Shown: positions 26,874 to 34,957 of the stretch, in pieces | Numbering within the stretch: position 1 is the first letter of the stretch | Layout: every line of letters starts with the position of its first letter | Assembly: GCA_028287235.1 (NCBI GenBank) | Contig: JAQBQB010000026.1 | Location: 186,001 to 250,000 of the forward strand | Reading direction: 5' to 3' | Length of the DNA: 64,000 nt | From: Gemmatimonadota bacterium | GTDB lineage: Bacteria > Gemmatimonadota > Gemmatimonadetes > Gemmatimonadales > Gemmatimonadaceae | Position numbers and translations under genes: made by a program | The notes under the pieces: model-generated | What the model saw: the letters and a program-made list of their open reading frames with translations, nothing else | Told to the model about the DNA's origin: nothing | Databases searched by the model: none

Positions 26874-27944
26874 ATGGCACACAGTGAAGAGCCACTCGCG
26901 ATTGAGCGGTGGTCAAAAGCACTGTTGTCCGCCAACGCAACAGTGCGGCTGGGCATCTGCAATCTCGAAGAGTCGGCGCTTCAAATCGCATTGGTAGTCT
27001 CAGATAGCGGCGTCTTGATCGGCACGCTCACTGACGGAGACATTCGGCGCGGCCTGCTGCGCGGCCTGGACGTCAATAGTCCGATCGATTCGATCATTCA
27101 TCGCGAACCGTTGCTTGTCCCGCGAGGGTTGAGTCGAGACACGGTGATGCAAATAATGCACGCAAACAACATCCGCCAACTGCCAATCGTCGATGAGAAC
27201 CGGCGCGTCGTGGGATTGCATTTGTGGAACGAGCTTGTCGTGTCGAACGCGCGTCCGAATCTGATGGTTATCATGGCTGGTGGGGAAGGTCTCCGCCTTC
27301 GTCCACATACGGAGAAGTGTCCAAAACCGCTGCTTCCAGTGGGCGGCAAGCCGATGCTCGAGCACATCATCGAGCGCGCGAAGGCGGAAGGGTTCCAACG
27401 ATTCGTTCTGGCGATCCACTATCTCGGCGAGATGATCCAGGATCATTTTGACGATGGGAGCGCATGGCAGGTGCGGATCGACTACCTGAAGGAAGACAGT
27501 CCGCTCGGCACTGCCGGCGCGATTGGGTTGATCCAACCGCGCCCCGACGCGCCGTTCGTGGTGACCAACGGTGATGTTCTGACGGACATCCGTTACGGGG
27601 AGATGCTCGACTTCCACTGTCGCCACGCGGCGACCGCAACGATGGCCGTGCGCGCGTACGAATGGCAGATCCCGTTCGGTGTCGTGCGTACCAAGGGCGT
27701 GGACATTGTTGGGTTTGAGGAAAAGCCGATCACGAGAAGCCACATCAATGCAGGCGTCTACGTATTGGAGCCTGGGGCGTTGGACGCATTGGCGCCCGGT
27801 GAGCACTGCGACATGCCGAGCCTTTTCAGCCGACTACACGGATCGACGGCCCGCACGATCGTCTATCCAATGCACGAGCCGTGGCTCGACGTCGGTCGAG
27901 CCAGCGATTACGCGTCGGCGCAAGACTCCATCGGCAGGCGATGA
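26874..27944 (+). CDS. ptmE: CBS-domain nucleotidyltransferase (PtmE-like, glucosamine-1-phosphate guanylyltransferase)
   Basis: ATG 26874 is preferred over the ORF-track start; 356 aa. Two CBS motifs (about 10-125; TLTDGDIRRGLL and IRQLPIVDENRRVVGL) precede a nucleotidyltransferase domain beginning at about 133 (IMAGGEGLRLRPHTEKCPKPLLPVGGKPML). This domain order is that of PtmE, which makes GDP-GlcN/GlcNAc for the GDP-linked legionaminic pathway of Campylobacter. The 251-nt gap upstream (26623-26873) holds nothing I recognise, and may contain a promoter. Its stop overlaps the next ATG. Confidence 0.87.
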   Translation: MAHSEEPLAIERWSKALLSANATVRLGICNLEESALQIALVVSDSGVLIGTLTDGDIRRGLLRGLDVNSPIDSIIHREPLLVPRGLSRDTVMQIMHANNIRQLPIVDENRRVVGLHLWNELVVSNARPNLMVIMAGGEGLRLRPHTEKCPKPLLPVGGKPMLEHIIERAKAEGFQRFVLAIHYLGEMIQDHFDDGSAWQVRIDYLKEDSPLGTAGAIGLIQPRPDAPFVVTNGDVLTDIRYGEMLDFHCRHAATATMAVRAYEWQIPFGVVRTKGVDIVGFEEKPITRSHINAGVYVLEPGALDALAPGEHCDMPSLFSRLHGSTARTIVYPMHEPWLDVGRASDYASAQDSIGRR

Positions 27945-28636
27945 ATCCGCGGATCATGGCGCTCGTGCCCGCTCGCGGCGGCTCGAAGCGGATTCCCGGA
28001 AAAAACATTCGAGAGTTGGGCGGACGGCCGTTGATCGAATGGAGCATCGGCGTCGCGAGGGACATTCCGGAGATTTGCGACATCGTCGTTTCGACCGACG
28101 ACTTCGTGATCGCCAATGTGGCCAAGGCGGCCGGCGCATTGGTTCCCTGGCTTCGGCCCGAACTGCTTTCGACGGATACGGCCTCGTCGATCGACGTCTG
28201 CCTGCACGCACTGGATTGGTATGAGGCGGAGCGAGGCGAGGTGGGTGGCCTTCTGCTGTTGCAGCCAACGTCCCCCTTTCGCAGCCGAGAGTCTGTAGAA
28301 CGCGGCATCGAGTTGTTCCGTACGCATAATGGCCGGACGGTCGTTGGCGTTTCACCGGCGAAATCGCATCCCATGTGGTGCGTTCGCGTGACGGAATTGA
28401 CAATGCACCCATTCATGGACATGTCGAACGTTCCGGCAAGGTCGCAGGACCTTCCGCCGGCGTACGTGATCAACGGTACGTTCTATCTGGCGTCGCCAGA
28501 CGCTTTGCGCGGACAGCGTTCGTTCGAAGGTGCGGACACAATTCCGCTGGTCATCGATTCTCCGGCAGAGAGCATCGATATCGACACGGAATGGGATTGG
28601 GCGGTGGCCGAGACGGTCGTGCGCCTGCGCGGTTGA
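27941..28636 (+). CDS. legF: CMP-nonulosonate (legionaminate/neuraminate) cytidylyltransferase
   Basis: ATG 27941 (ATGA overlap with ptmE); 231 aa. The NTP-binding motif ALVPARGGSKRIPGKNIRELGGRPLIEW, VSTDDFVIANVA, LLLQPTSPFRS and YVINGTFYLA are standard for NeuA/LegF/PseF. It activates the nonulosonic acid to its CMP form, the donor for a transferase in the same locus. It closes the pathway started by LegB. Confidence 0.9.
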   Translation: MNPRIMALVPARGGSKRIPGKNIRELGGRPLIEWSIGVARDIPEICDIVVSTDDFVIANVAKAAGALVPWLRPELLSTDTASSIDVCLHALDWYEAERGEVGGLLLLQPTSPFRSRESVERGIELFRTHNGRTVVGVSPAKSHPMWCVRVTELTMHPFMDMSNVPARSQDLPPAYVINGTFYLASPDALRGQRSFEGADTIPLVIDSPAESIDIDTEWDWAVAETVVRLRG

Positions 28637-28706
28637 GGATGCTCGTGTCCGGCCCATGTACAAGCCATTCGAACGGCGCCATGCGTGTACACCTGGAATT
28701 TTGGAA

Positions 28707-29978
28707 ATGACGAAGCAGGTCGCACCAACAGACCGTCCCCGAAGCGCATCTGCCCGTCGGCTCGTTTGTCTGATTCAACAACCGCTCGACGCGAGAAACT
28801 ACGAGCGCTTCGGCATCCAATCATGGATTCGTCATGGATGGTGTGTCGAAGTGTGGGATCTCACTCCGTTCCTCGTTCCGCACGTCTGGGCGGACGCCAG
28901 AGCGTCACTGGCAACGTTCTCCGGATATTTTCCAATCGCGTCCAGCTGGGAGCTGGAAGAGCGATGTGCCGCTGTCGGATCGGTGGACTATTTCCTAGAC
29001 TTCACTGGCGTGGATCGCCGTGCGATTCGCGCCAAGCTGCGACTCATTCAGCTGGGGGCGATTCGGATAACGTGCGAACTCGGCTCCATGCCGGAGCCGA
29101 GCGACGACTCGAGAACAGGCTTCCTCCGCAGGGCGATCCGTTCCATCACATCGGCGCCCGCCGAGCTTCCGCGACGGGTGATCGACAAGTTCGACCGGCT
29201 CCGGTTGGCTGACGCTGTCAAGCCTGGACTAATCGTTGTCTCTGGGAGAAAATCGGCGCGCGCTGCGGAACAACAGGTAGGGTCCGACAAGGTCATATCC
29301 GCGCACAACTTCGACTACGACATCTTTCTCAAGCACACTGGTGCGGCGCCGACGCCGGCCGCGACTCAGCATGCGGTGTTCCTCGACCAGGACCTGTGCT
29401 TTCACTTCGACTTCGTCAGTGACCAGGTACCGTCGTACGTCACACCGCAGCAGTATTTCCCGGCGATTTCCAAGGGCCTGCGAACGATCGCCGGTGCGTT
29501 AGATACTACCGCGGTGATCGCCGCCCATCCGCGCGCTTCGTACCGCGACCGGGAAACCGACTTCTTCGACGGAATTCCAATTCAATATGGAAAAACTGTC
29601 GACCTCATTCGCGATGCGTGCGTCGTGATCGGTCATAGCAGCGCCGCGATCCAATTTGCGGTTCTGTTCAGGAAGCCCGTTGTGTTCGTGACAACAAACG
29701 AGCTGGCAGCATCCATTGGCGGGGAATACATTGCCACCTTCGCCGCGGCTCTCGGAAAATCGGTGATCAATCTGGAACGCGACGTTGAACGAACGAACTG
29801 GCACAGCGAGTTGACCATCGATTACTCCAGATACGCCGATTACCGGAACGAGTATGTGAAGCTCGACGGGACTCCGGAGCTGCCGCTCTGGGATATCGTC
29901 GCCAGTCGCTTGGAGACGGACCTGCGCGCTCGTCGTGCGAGCTCAGAGGAAGGCCAGCGCGAGGATACCATCCGTTGA
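28707..29978 (+). CDS. Putative GT-B-like glycosyltransferase of unknown type
   Basis: ATG 28707 (ggaa just upstream) is chosen; ATG 28656 is possible, and the ORF-track start lies inside legF. About 423 aa. I do not recognise a clear family. The C-terminal third reads LIRDACVVIGHSSAAIQFAVLFRKPVVFVTTNEL, a pattern seen in GT-B enzymes acting on CMP- or UDP-sugars, such as capsule and sialyltransferase-like proteins. The N-terminal part has VEVWDLTPFLVP and a Rossmann-like half. Position directly after the CMP-nonulosonate synthetase makes a nonulosonate transferase a reasonable guess (inference). Confidence 0.55.
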   Translation: MTKQVAPTDRPRSASARRLVCLIQQPLDARNYERFGIQSWIRHGWCVEVWDLTPFLVPHVWADARASLATFSGYFPIASSWELEERCAAVGSVDYFLDFTGVDRRAIRAKLRLIQLGAIRITCELGSMPEPSDDSRTGFLRRAIRSITSAPAELPRRVIDKFDRLRLADAVKPGLIVVSGRKSARAAEQQVGSDKVISAHNFDYDIFLKHTGAAPTPAATQHAVFLDQDLCFHFDFVSDQVPSYVTPQQYFPAISKGLRTIAGALDTTAVIAAHPRASYRDRETDFFDGIPIQYGKTVDLIRDACVVIGHSSAAIQFAVLFRKPVVFVTTNELAASIGGEYIATFAAALGKSVINLERDVERTNWHSELTIDYSRYADYRNEYVKLDGTPELPLWDIVASRLETDLRARRASSEEGQREDTIR

Positions 29979-30802
29979 AGACAGCGCTCAAGCGCCTTAT
30001 CGCGCAGATGGTCTCGCTGATGGGCAGCACATCAGGCGGACGCTACCTCTATGCTCAAATCGTCGGTGCTGCGATGCAGCGGACAGAAGCCGTTGAGCAT
30101 CACGGCGTCGGACTGTCTTTCGCCGTACCAAACGCCCAAAACAAATTTCGCGTTGACACGTTCTCGGAGAAGGAGCCCGAAACGCTCGACTGGATCGACG
30201 AAATGACGCCTGGGTCCGTGCTTTGGGACATCGGGGCGAACGTTGGTCTCTACTCGTGTTATGCGGCGAAGCGGAAAGGATGCCGGGTGTTCGCGTTCGA
30301 GCCGTCCGTGTTCAATCTCGAGCTCCTTGCCCGCAACGTGTTCGTCAACAATCTGGCCGCACTCGTGACGATTGTGCCCTTGCCGCTCAGTGAGTCCCGC
30401 TGTGTCAGCACGTTCAACATGACGACCACCGATTGGGGCGGTGCTCTGTCGACGTTCGGCGAATCGTACGGGTACGATGGCAAACCCTTGGTCAAGAAGT
30501 TCGAGTTCGCGACCGTCGGGTTGTCCATGAACGACGCCGCGGAGCTCCTGCGAATTCCGCCGCCGGACTACATCAAGATGGATGTCGACGGGATTGAACA
30601 TCTGATCCTGAAGGGCGGCGTCCCGCAGCTCGAGACTGTCAAAAGTATCCTCATTGAGATTAACGATGCCTTTCAGTCGCAGGCCCAGGAGGCGGAGCAA
30701 TACCTGGCGGCGGCCGGACTTCACCTGAAGGAAAAGCGCCGCTGGAAGGGCACCGACGGCAGTTCGTTCGAGACCGCCTTCAACCAGATCTGGAACCGTT
30801 GA
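29975..30802 (+). CDS. FkbM-family SAM methyltransferase
   Basis: TTG 29975 overlaps the previous stop (TTGA); 275 aa. Motifs are VLWDIGANVGLYSCYAA (motif I, about 88), VFAFEPSVFNLELLARNV and PDYIKMDVDGIEHLILKGG, the FkbM signature. FkbM enzymes O-methylate sugars or macrolides. A second, divergent FkbM gene follows 48 nt later. The two share only the family motifs, so they probably act on different positions. Confidence 0.87.
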   Translation: MKTALKRLIAQMVSLMGSTSGGRYLYAQIVGAAMQRTEAVEHHGVGLSFAVPNAQNKFRVDTFSEKEPETLDWIDEMTPGSVLWDIGANVGLYSCYAAKRKGCRVFAFEPSVFNLELLARNVFVNNLAALVTIVPLPLSESRCVSTFNMTTTDWGGALSTFGESYGYDGKPLVKKFEFATVGLSMNDAAELLRIPPPDYIKMDVDGIEHLILKGGVPQLETVKSILIEINDAFQSQAQEAEQYLAAAGLHLKEKRRWKGTDGSSFETAFNQIWNR

Positions 30803-30850
30803 CGTGAGCGTGAGTTGCCCGGGGACTATCGTGACTGAATTATCACAACA

Positions 30851-31627
30851 ATGACAAACTATCAATCGAACGAAGAGCGCACCGCGGAATATCTCAAGCG
30901 CTTTGATCGCGAGAAGACGCTCAAGTATCTCATCGGTGAATCGCGTCCGGTGATCTTCGACGTCGGCGCCAACGTCGGTTCCACTGTCGACGAATTGAAA
31001 GCGTGGTGGCCCGAGGCGGTGATCCATTGCTTCGAGCCGCAGGCGGAATGCTGGCCGGACCTCGAGCAACGGGTGGCTCGCTTTCCTGTCGGCGAGGTCA
31101 TACTCAATCGTTTCGCCGCCGGCAACACGTCGACGGACGCAGCGACATTCTACTCGCACGACGTCACATCTGGACAGTCGGGATTCAACAAGATCAATCT
31201 CAACAGCCGTGATTCCATCCAGCTGCAGCGGATGAATGCGGCTGGCCCGCAAGCGGTGCACGAATACGAGAAGGACCTGAATCACGAACGAACTGTGAAG
31301 ATCGTGCGGCTCGACGACTACATGAGAGCGCATGCGATCGAGCACGTGCATTTGCTCAAGATCGACACTCAAGGCCACGAGCCCGAAGTGCTCGACGGGT
31401 CCGGAGCGCGCCTGAAAGACGTGGACGTCGTCGTCACGGAATTGATGTTCTACGACTACTACGAGCGCAGCCTGTCGTTCTCGGATATCGAGCGAATGCT
31501 GCATCCGGCGGGGTTCCGGCTGTATGACATCAGCCACATCTCGAAAAACCCCATGAATGGCCGAACTGACTGGGTAGACGTGATCTACGTGAACGAGAGG
31601 ATTCGGGCGAGTGTCACTCCGAGCTAA
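30851..31627 (+). CDS. FkbM-family SAM methyltransferase
   Basis: ATG 30851; 258 aa. It shows VIFDVGANVGSTVDELKAW (motif I, about 35), HCFEPQAECWPDLEQ and HLLKIDTQGHEPEVLDGS, the FkbM core, with VDVVVTELMFYDYYERS after it. It is distinct from the FkbM gene just upstream (motif spacing and sequence differ). Its 3' end overlaps the GTG of the aldolase gene by 17 nt, which ties it to the following cassette. Confidence 0.87.
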   Translation: MTNYQSNEERTAEYLKRFDREKTLKYLIGESRPVIFDVGANVGSTVDELKAWWPEAVIHCFEPQAECWPDLEQRVARFPVGEVILNRFAAGNTSTDAATFYSHDVTSGQSGFNKINLNSRDSIQLQRMNAAGPQAVHEYEKDLNHERTVKIVRLDDYMRAHAIEHVHLLKIDTQGHEPEVLDGSGARLKDVDVVVTELMFYDYYERSLSFSDIERMLHPAGFRLYDISHISKNPMNGRTDWVDVIYVNERIRASVTPS

Positions 31628-32375
31628 GCTCCGCGCTGGAGAGACCACGTTCGGGTCTTGGATCACGCTTGGTCACGTGGCGATCGCGGAGATCATGGCC
31701 AAGGCAGGCTTTGATTGGGTGGTGGTCGACCTCGAGCACAGCGTCATCGGCGTCGAGCGAGCCGGCGATATGATCCGAGTGATCGATCTGTGCGGGACCG
31801 CGCCACTGGTCCGGCTCACGTCCCACGATGCGGATCAAATCAAACGTGTCATGGACGCCGGGGCGCATGGGATCATCGTGCCGATGGTCAAGACCGCCGA
31901 GGAGGCAAGGTGGGCGGTCGCGGCGACGAGATATGCACCGGTGGGGACTCGCGGCGCTGGTCTAGGGCGGGCCCAGGGGTACGGCGTCGACTTTCATCGC
32001 TATTCAGACTGGCTGACCGACGGACCCGTCGTGATTGTACAGATCGAACACGTCGACGCGATCGATCATCTCGACGACATCCTCGCCGTGCCGGGAGTAG
32101 ATGGTTTCATCATTGGTCCATACGATCTGTCCTGCTCCCTGGGCCTTTCGGGCCAATTCGAAGCGCCCGCGTTCGTCGCCGCAATGACACGCATCCGTGA
32201 GGCAGGAACACGGCGTGGTTGTGTCGCCGGTCTGCACATCGTCGAACCCGACCTGAACCAGCTCGATCGGACGTTGGCCGAGGGATACAACTTCATCGCC
32301 TATAGCGTGGATATTCGCATGCTCGATGTCGCTGTTCGACAGGGCCTGGCGAGAGCCAGGAAGACGGAACGATGA
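31611..32375 (+). CDS. HpcH/HpaI-family aldolase
   Basis: GTG 31611 (17-nt overlap with the FkbM gene); 254 aa. The class II pyruvate aldolase pattern is clear: WVVVDLEHSVIG, metal-ligand Glu in VQIEHVDAIDHL and Asp in GPYDLSCSLG, and GTRGAGLGRAQGYG as the conserved loop. The family condenses or cleaves pyruvate with aldehydes to 4-hydroxy-2-oxo acids. Followed at once by a KdsB-like gene, it may build a 3-deoxy-2-ulosonic acid by an aldolase rather than a PEP synthase route (inference). Confidence 0.86.
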   Translation: MSLRAKLRAGETTFGSWITLGHVAIAEIMAKAGFDWVVVDLEHSVIGVERAGDMIRVIDLCGTAPLVRLTSHDADQIKRVMDAGAHGIIVPMVKTAEEARWAVAATRYAPVGTRGAGLGRAQGYGVDFHRYSDWLTDGPVVIVQIEHVDAIDHLDDILAVPGVDGFIIGPYDLSCSLGLSGQFEAPAFVAAMTRIREAGTRRGCVAGLHIVEPDLNQLDRTLAEGYNFIAYSVDIRMLDVAVRQGLARARKTER

Positions 32376-33142
32376 GGGTAATCGGGATTATTCCTGTTCG
32401 ATTGGCCGCTTCGCGGTTTCCCCGTAAGCCAATGGCGCTTCTCCATGGCATGCCGATGGTGGGGCACTGCTATCATCGCACTCGGCTTGCGCAGGGCATC
32501 GAAGCCGCCTACGTCGCGACATGCGATGAGGAAATTGCCGACTACGTCCGAACGATCGGCGCGACTCCGGTGATGACCGCGAATACCCATACCAGAGCCA
32601 CGACCCGCACGGCGGAAGCGATGCAGCTCATCGAGGCTGCGACCGGCGAACGGCCCGACGTCGTTGTCATGGTGCAAGGCGACGAACCGCTGATTCTGCC
32701 CGAGACGATCGCGCAAACGCTCTCTCACTTCGACGACCCGGCCGTGGAAATTGTGAACATCATGTCGCGACTGCGCACGCCGGAGCAGTTCATCGACAAG
32801 AACAACGTCAAAGTGGTCGTCAACCGAAACAGCGATGCGCTCTACTACTCCCGGGAGGCGATTCCGTCGCCGTGGAAGGGATTTACCGATCTGCCGATGT
32901 ATATGCAGACCGGTATCATCGCGTTCCGCCGAGACGTGTTGCTTCGCTTCAACGGCATGGATGAAACTCGGCTCGAACAGATCGAATCGATCGATATGAA
33001 TCGCGTGCTCGAAACCGGTGGCAGGATTCGCATGGTCCCCACCGAGGCCGCAACGATCGGCGTTGACACCGCCGAAGAGCTGCAAGTTGCGGAGGCGATG
33101 TTGGACCGCGATCCGACCATGGCGCGGTATCTGACCCGATGA
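32372..33142 (+). CDS. KdsB-like cytidylyltransferase (CMP-ulosonate synthetase)
   Basis: ATG 32372 (ATGA overlap); 256 aa. It shows IIPVRLAASRFPRKPMALLHGMPM (CTP loop), MVQGDEPLILPE (metal Asp) and IGVDTAEELQVAEAM (second metal Asp), as in CMP-Kdo synthetase. The substrate motif usually written SGT(D/E)R reads RATTR here, which suggests a substrate other than Kdo. No KdsA, KdsC or KdsD is in the window. It presumably activates the acid made by the neighbouring aldolase and cyclase genes. Confidence 0.86.
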   Translation: MRVIGIIPVRLAASRFPRKPMALLHGMPMVGHCYHRTRLAQGIEAAYVATCDEEIADYVRTIGATPVMTANTHTRATTRTAEAMQLIEAATGERPDVVVMVQGDEPLILPETIAQTLSHFDDPAVEIVNIMSRLRTPEQFIDKNNVKVVVNRNSDALYYSREAIPSPWKGFTDLPMYMQTGIIAFRRDVLLRFNGMDETRLEQIESIDMNRVLETGGRIRMVPTEAATIGVDTAEELQVAEAMLDRDPTMARYLTR

Positions 33143-33152
33143 TCGGCCCGGA

Positions 33153-34196
33153 ATGACAATGTTGAGGGTTGGTATCGCCGGGTTCGGCGTTGTGGGCAAA
33201 CGTCGAAAGGAATGCGTCGATCGCCATCCTCAGCTCGAGGTGGTGGCAGTGTGCGACCAGACGTTCGTCGGGGAAGGGCGCCTCCCCGATGGCGTCCGTT
33301 ACTTCCAGAACTATCAGCAGTTGTTGACCGAAGACCTGGATCTACTCATCGTGTGCCTGACGAACGACGTGGCGGCGGAAGTGACGATCGCCGGTCTTGA
33401 CGCCGGGTTGCACGTGCTATGTGAGAAGCCTCCCGGCCGCACCGTCGATGACATCGTGCGAGTGATCGAGCACGAGCGCCGAAATTCAAGCCTGAAGCTG
33501 ATGTACGGATTCAATCATCGGTATCACGAATCCATAAAGGAGGCGCTTACCGTTCTGCGATCCGGCGAATTGGGGAAGGTCATCAACATGCGCGGAATGT
33601 ACGGGAAGGCGAAGCTCATCACCTTCAATCAGCCGGACTGGCGCACGAAACGCGATATCGCCGGGGGCGGAGTGCTCCTCGATCAAGGGATCCATATGGT
33701 GGATCTCATGCGGTTGTTCGGCGGAGACTTCACCGAAGTGCAGAGCTTCATCTCGAACGGGCACTGGGGCTATGACGTCGAGGACAACGCCTACGCGCTG
33801 ATGCGGACGCCGGATGGCGTCGTCGCCATGCTGAACTCCTCGGCTACGCAATGGCGCCATCGCTTCCATCTCGACATCAATCTGGAACGCGGAAGCCTGA
33901 TTCTCGGCGGGATTCTGTCCGGGACCAAGACGTACGGCGCTGAAACGCTGACCGTCGTACGGGCCGATCCGGACAGCGATCAGGGCGATCCGCGAGAGCA
34001 GTTGACGCGCTACAACCGCGATCCGTCGTGGGACGAGGAGATCGCTACCTTTGCCGCCTGCGTCTTGAACGACACGCCTGTGCTGAACGGCAATTCGCGC
34101 GACGCGCTGCAGACGATGAAGCTCGTCTACAAGATCTACTTCGCGGATGCTCGTTGGCGAGGCATGTACGATATTCCAGATCCAGACGGCCAGTGA
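33153..34196 (+). CDS. Gfo/Idh/MocA-family oxidoreductase
   Basis: ATG 33153 (ATG 33159 in frame too); 347 aa. It shows VGIAGFGVVGKRR (Rossmann loop), LCEKPPGRTVDDI (EKP motif), YGFNHRYHESIKEAL, and GGGVLLDQGIHMVDLMRLFGG, with the conserved His/Asp site. This is a textbook family member of full length. In this cassette it probably oxidises or reduces a hydroxyl of the aldolase or cyclase product. Confidence 0.87.
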   Translation: MTMLRVGIAGFGVVGKRRKECVDRHPQLEVVAVCDQTFVGEGRLPDGVRYFQNYQQLLTEDLDLLIVCLTNDVAAEVTIAGLDAGLHVLCEKPPGRTVDDIVRVIEHERRNSSLKLMYGFNHRYHESIKEALTVLRSGELGKVINMRGMYGKAKLITFNQPDWRTKRDIAGGGVLLDQGIHMVDLMRLFGGDFTEVQSFISNGHWGYDVEDNAYALMRTPDGVVAMLNSSATQWRHRFHLDINLERGSLILGGILSGTKTYGAETLTVVRADPDSDQGDPREQLTRYNRDPSWDEEIATFAACVLNDTPVLNGNSRDALQTMKLVYKIYFADARWRGMYDIPDPDGQ

Positions 34197-34228
34197 GCAG
34201 CGGGAATGACGGTAACTGAACGCCCCAG

Positions 34229-34957
34229 ATGACCGCGCCCAATCGATTTGCGGGCAGGAAGGTGGTCGTCACTGGCGCCTCGCGTGGTATCGGGCGCGCG
34301 ATTGCGACTGCCTTTCGTGGCGAGGGCGCGTGGGTGATCGGCACGCGATCCGGGATTGGCGACAGTGCCAACGACGTGTGCCAGGAATGGATACGCGCTG
34401 ACTTTCTGGATGTCGACCAGATCGACGCATGCGCTGCACGGGTGGGCGTGGCAGAACCCGATGTGCTCATCAACAACGCAGGGATCAACAAGATCGCTCC
34501 CTTTGTTCAAATCGCGGCGGCCGACTTTCTGTCGATCCATCGCGTCAACGTGCTTGCTCCGTTCTTGCTCTGCCAAGCCGTGCTCCCAGCAATGGCGCGC
34601 CGAGGCTGGGGTCGGATCGTAAACGTGTCGTCCATCTGGGGGAAAATCAGCAAAGCGCAGCGTGCTTCGTACTCGGCAAGCAAGTTCGCACTGGACGGCA
34701 TGACGGTGGCTCTGGCGGCAGAGCATACCGTCGATGGGATCCTCGCCAATTGCATCGCACCCGGTTTCGTCGACACCGAGCTCACTCACCAGGTGCTCGG
34801 GAAGGCGGGGATCGAGCGGATGGTGAGTGCGGTACCTGCCGGCCGACTTGCCCAGGTCGATGAGATCACCCGGCTCGTGCTATGGCTTGCGAGCGAAGAG
34901 AATACCTTCGTTGCGGGTCAGAACATCGCGATCGACGGTGGATTCACTCGTGTCTGA
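34229..34957 (+). CDS. Classical SDR oxidoreductase (FabG-like)
   Basis: ATG 34229; 242 aa. It has VVVTGASRGIGRAIA (TGxxxGxG), LINNAGINKIAPF, NVSSIWGKISKAQRASYSASKFAL (catalytic Ser, Tyr, Lys) and GQNIAIDGGFTRV at the C-terminus. It is a full-length classical NAD(P)-dependent reductase. Fatty-acid synthesis is unlikely here; a keto-sugar or keto-cyclitol reductase fits the neighbourhood (inference). Confidence 0.86.
   Translation: MTAPNRFAGRKVVVTGASRGIGRAIATAFRGEGAWVIGTRSGIGDSANDVCQEWIRADFLDVDQIDACAARVGVAEPDVLINNAGINKIAPFVQIAAADFLSIHRVNVLAPFLLCQAVLPAMARRGWGRIVNVSSIWGKISKAQRASYSASKFALDGMTVALAAEHTVDGILANCIAPGFVDTELTHQVLGKAGIERMVSAVPAGRLAQVDEITRLVLWLASEENTFVAGQNIAIDGGFTRV

Noticed and set aside
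30032-31666. 544-aa minus-strand ORF opposite the two FkbM genes
   Set aside because: It lies antisense to two genes with clear FkbM motifs and crosses the spacer between them. It shows no domain of its own, which is typical of shadow ORFs in GC-rich DNA.
32372-33142. Ordinary CMP-Kdo synthetase for lipid A core
   Set aside because: No KdsA, KdsC or KdsD nearby and the SGT(D/E)R motif is changed to RATTR; the gene is overlapped with an aldolase gene.
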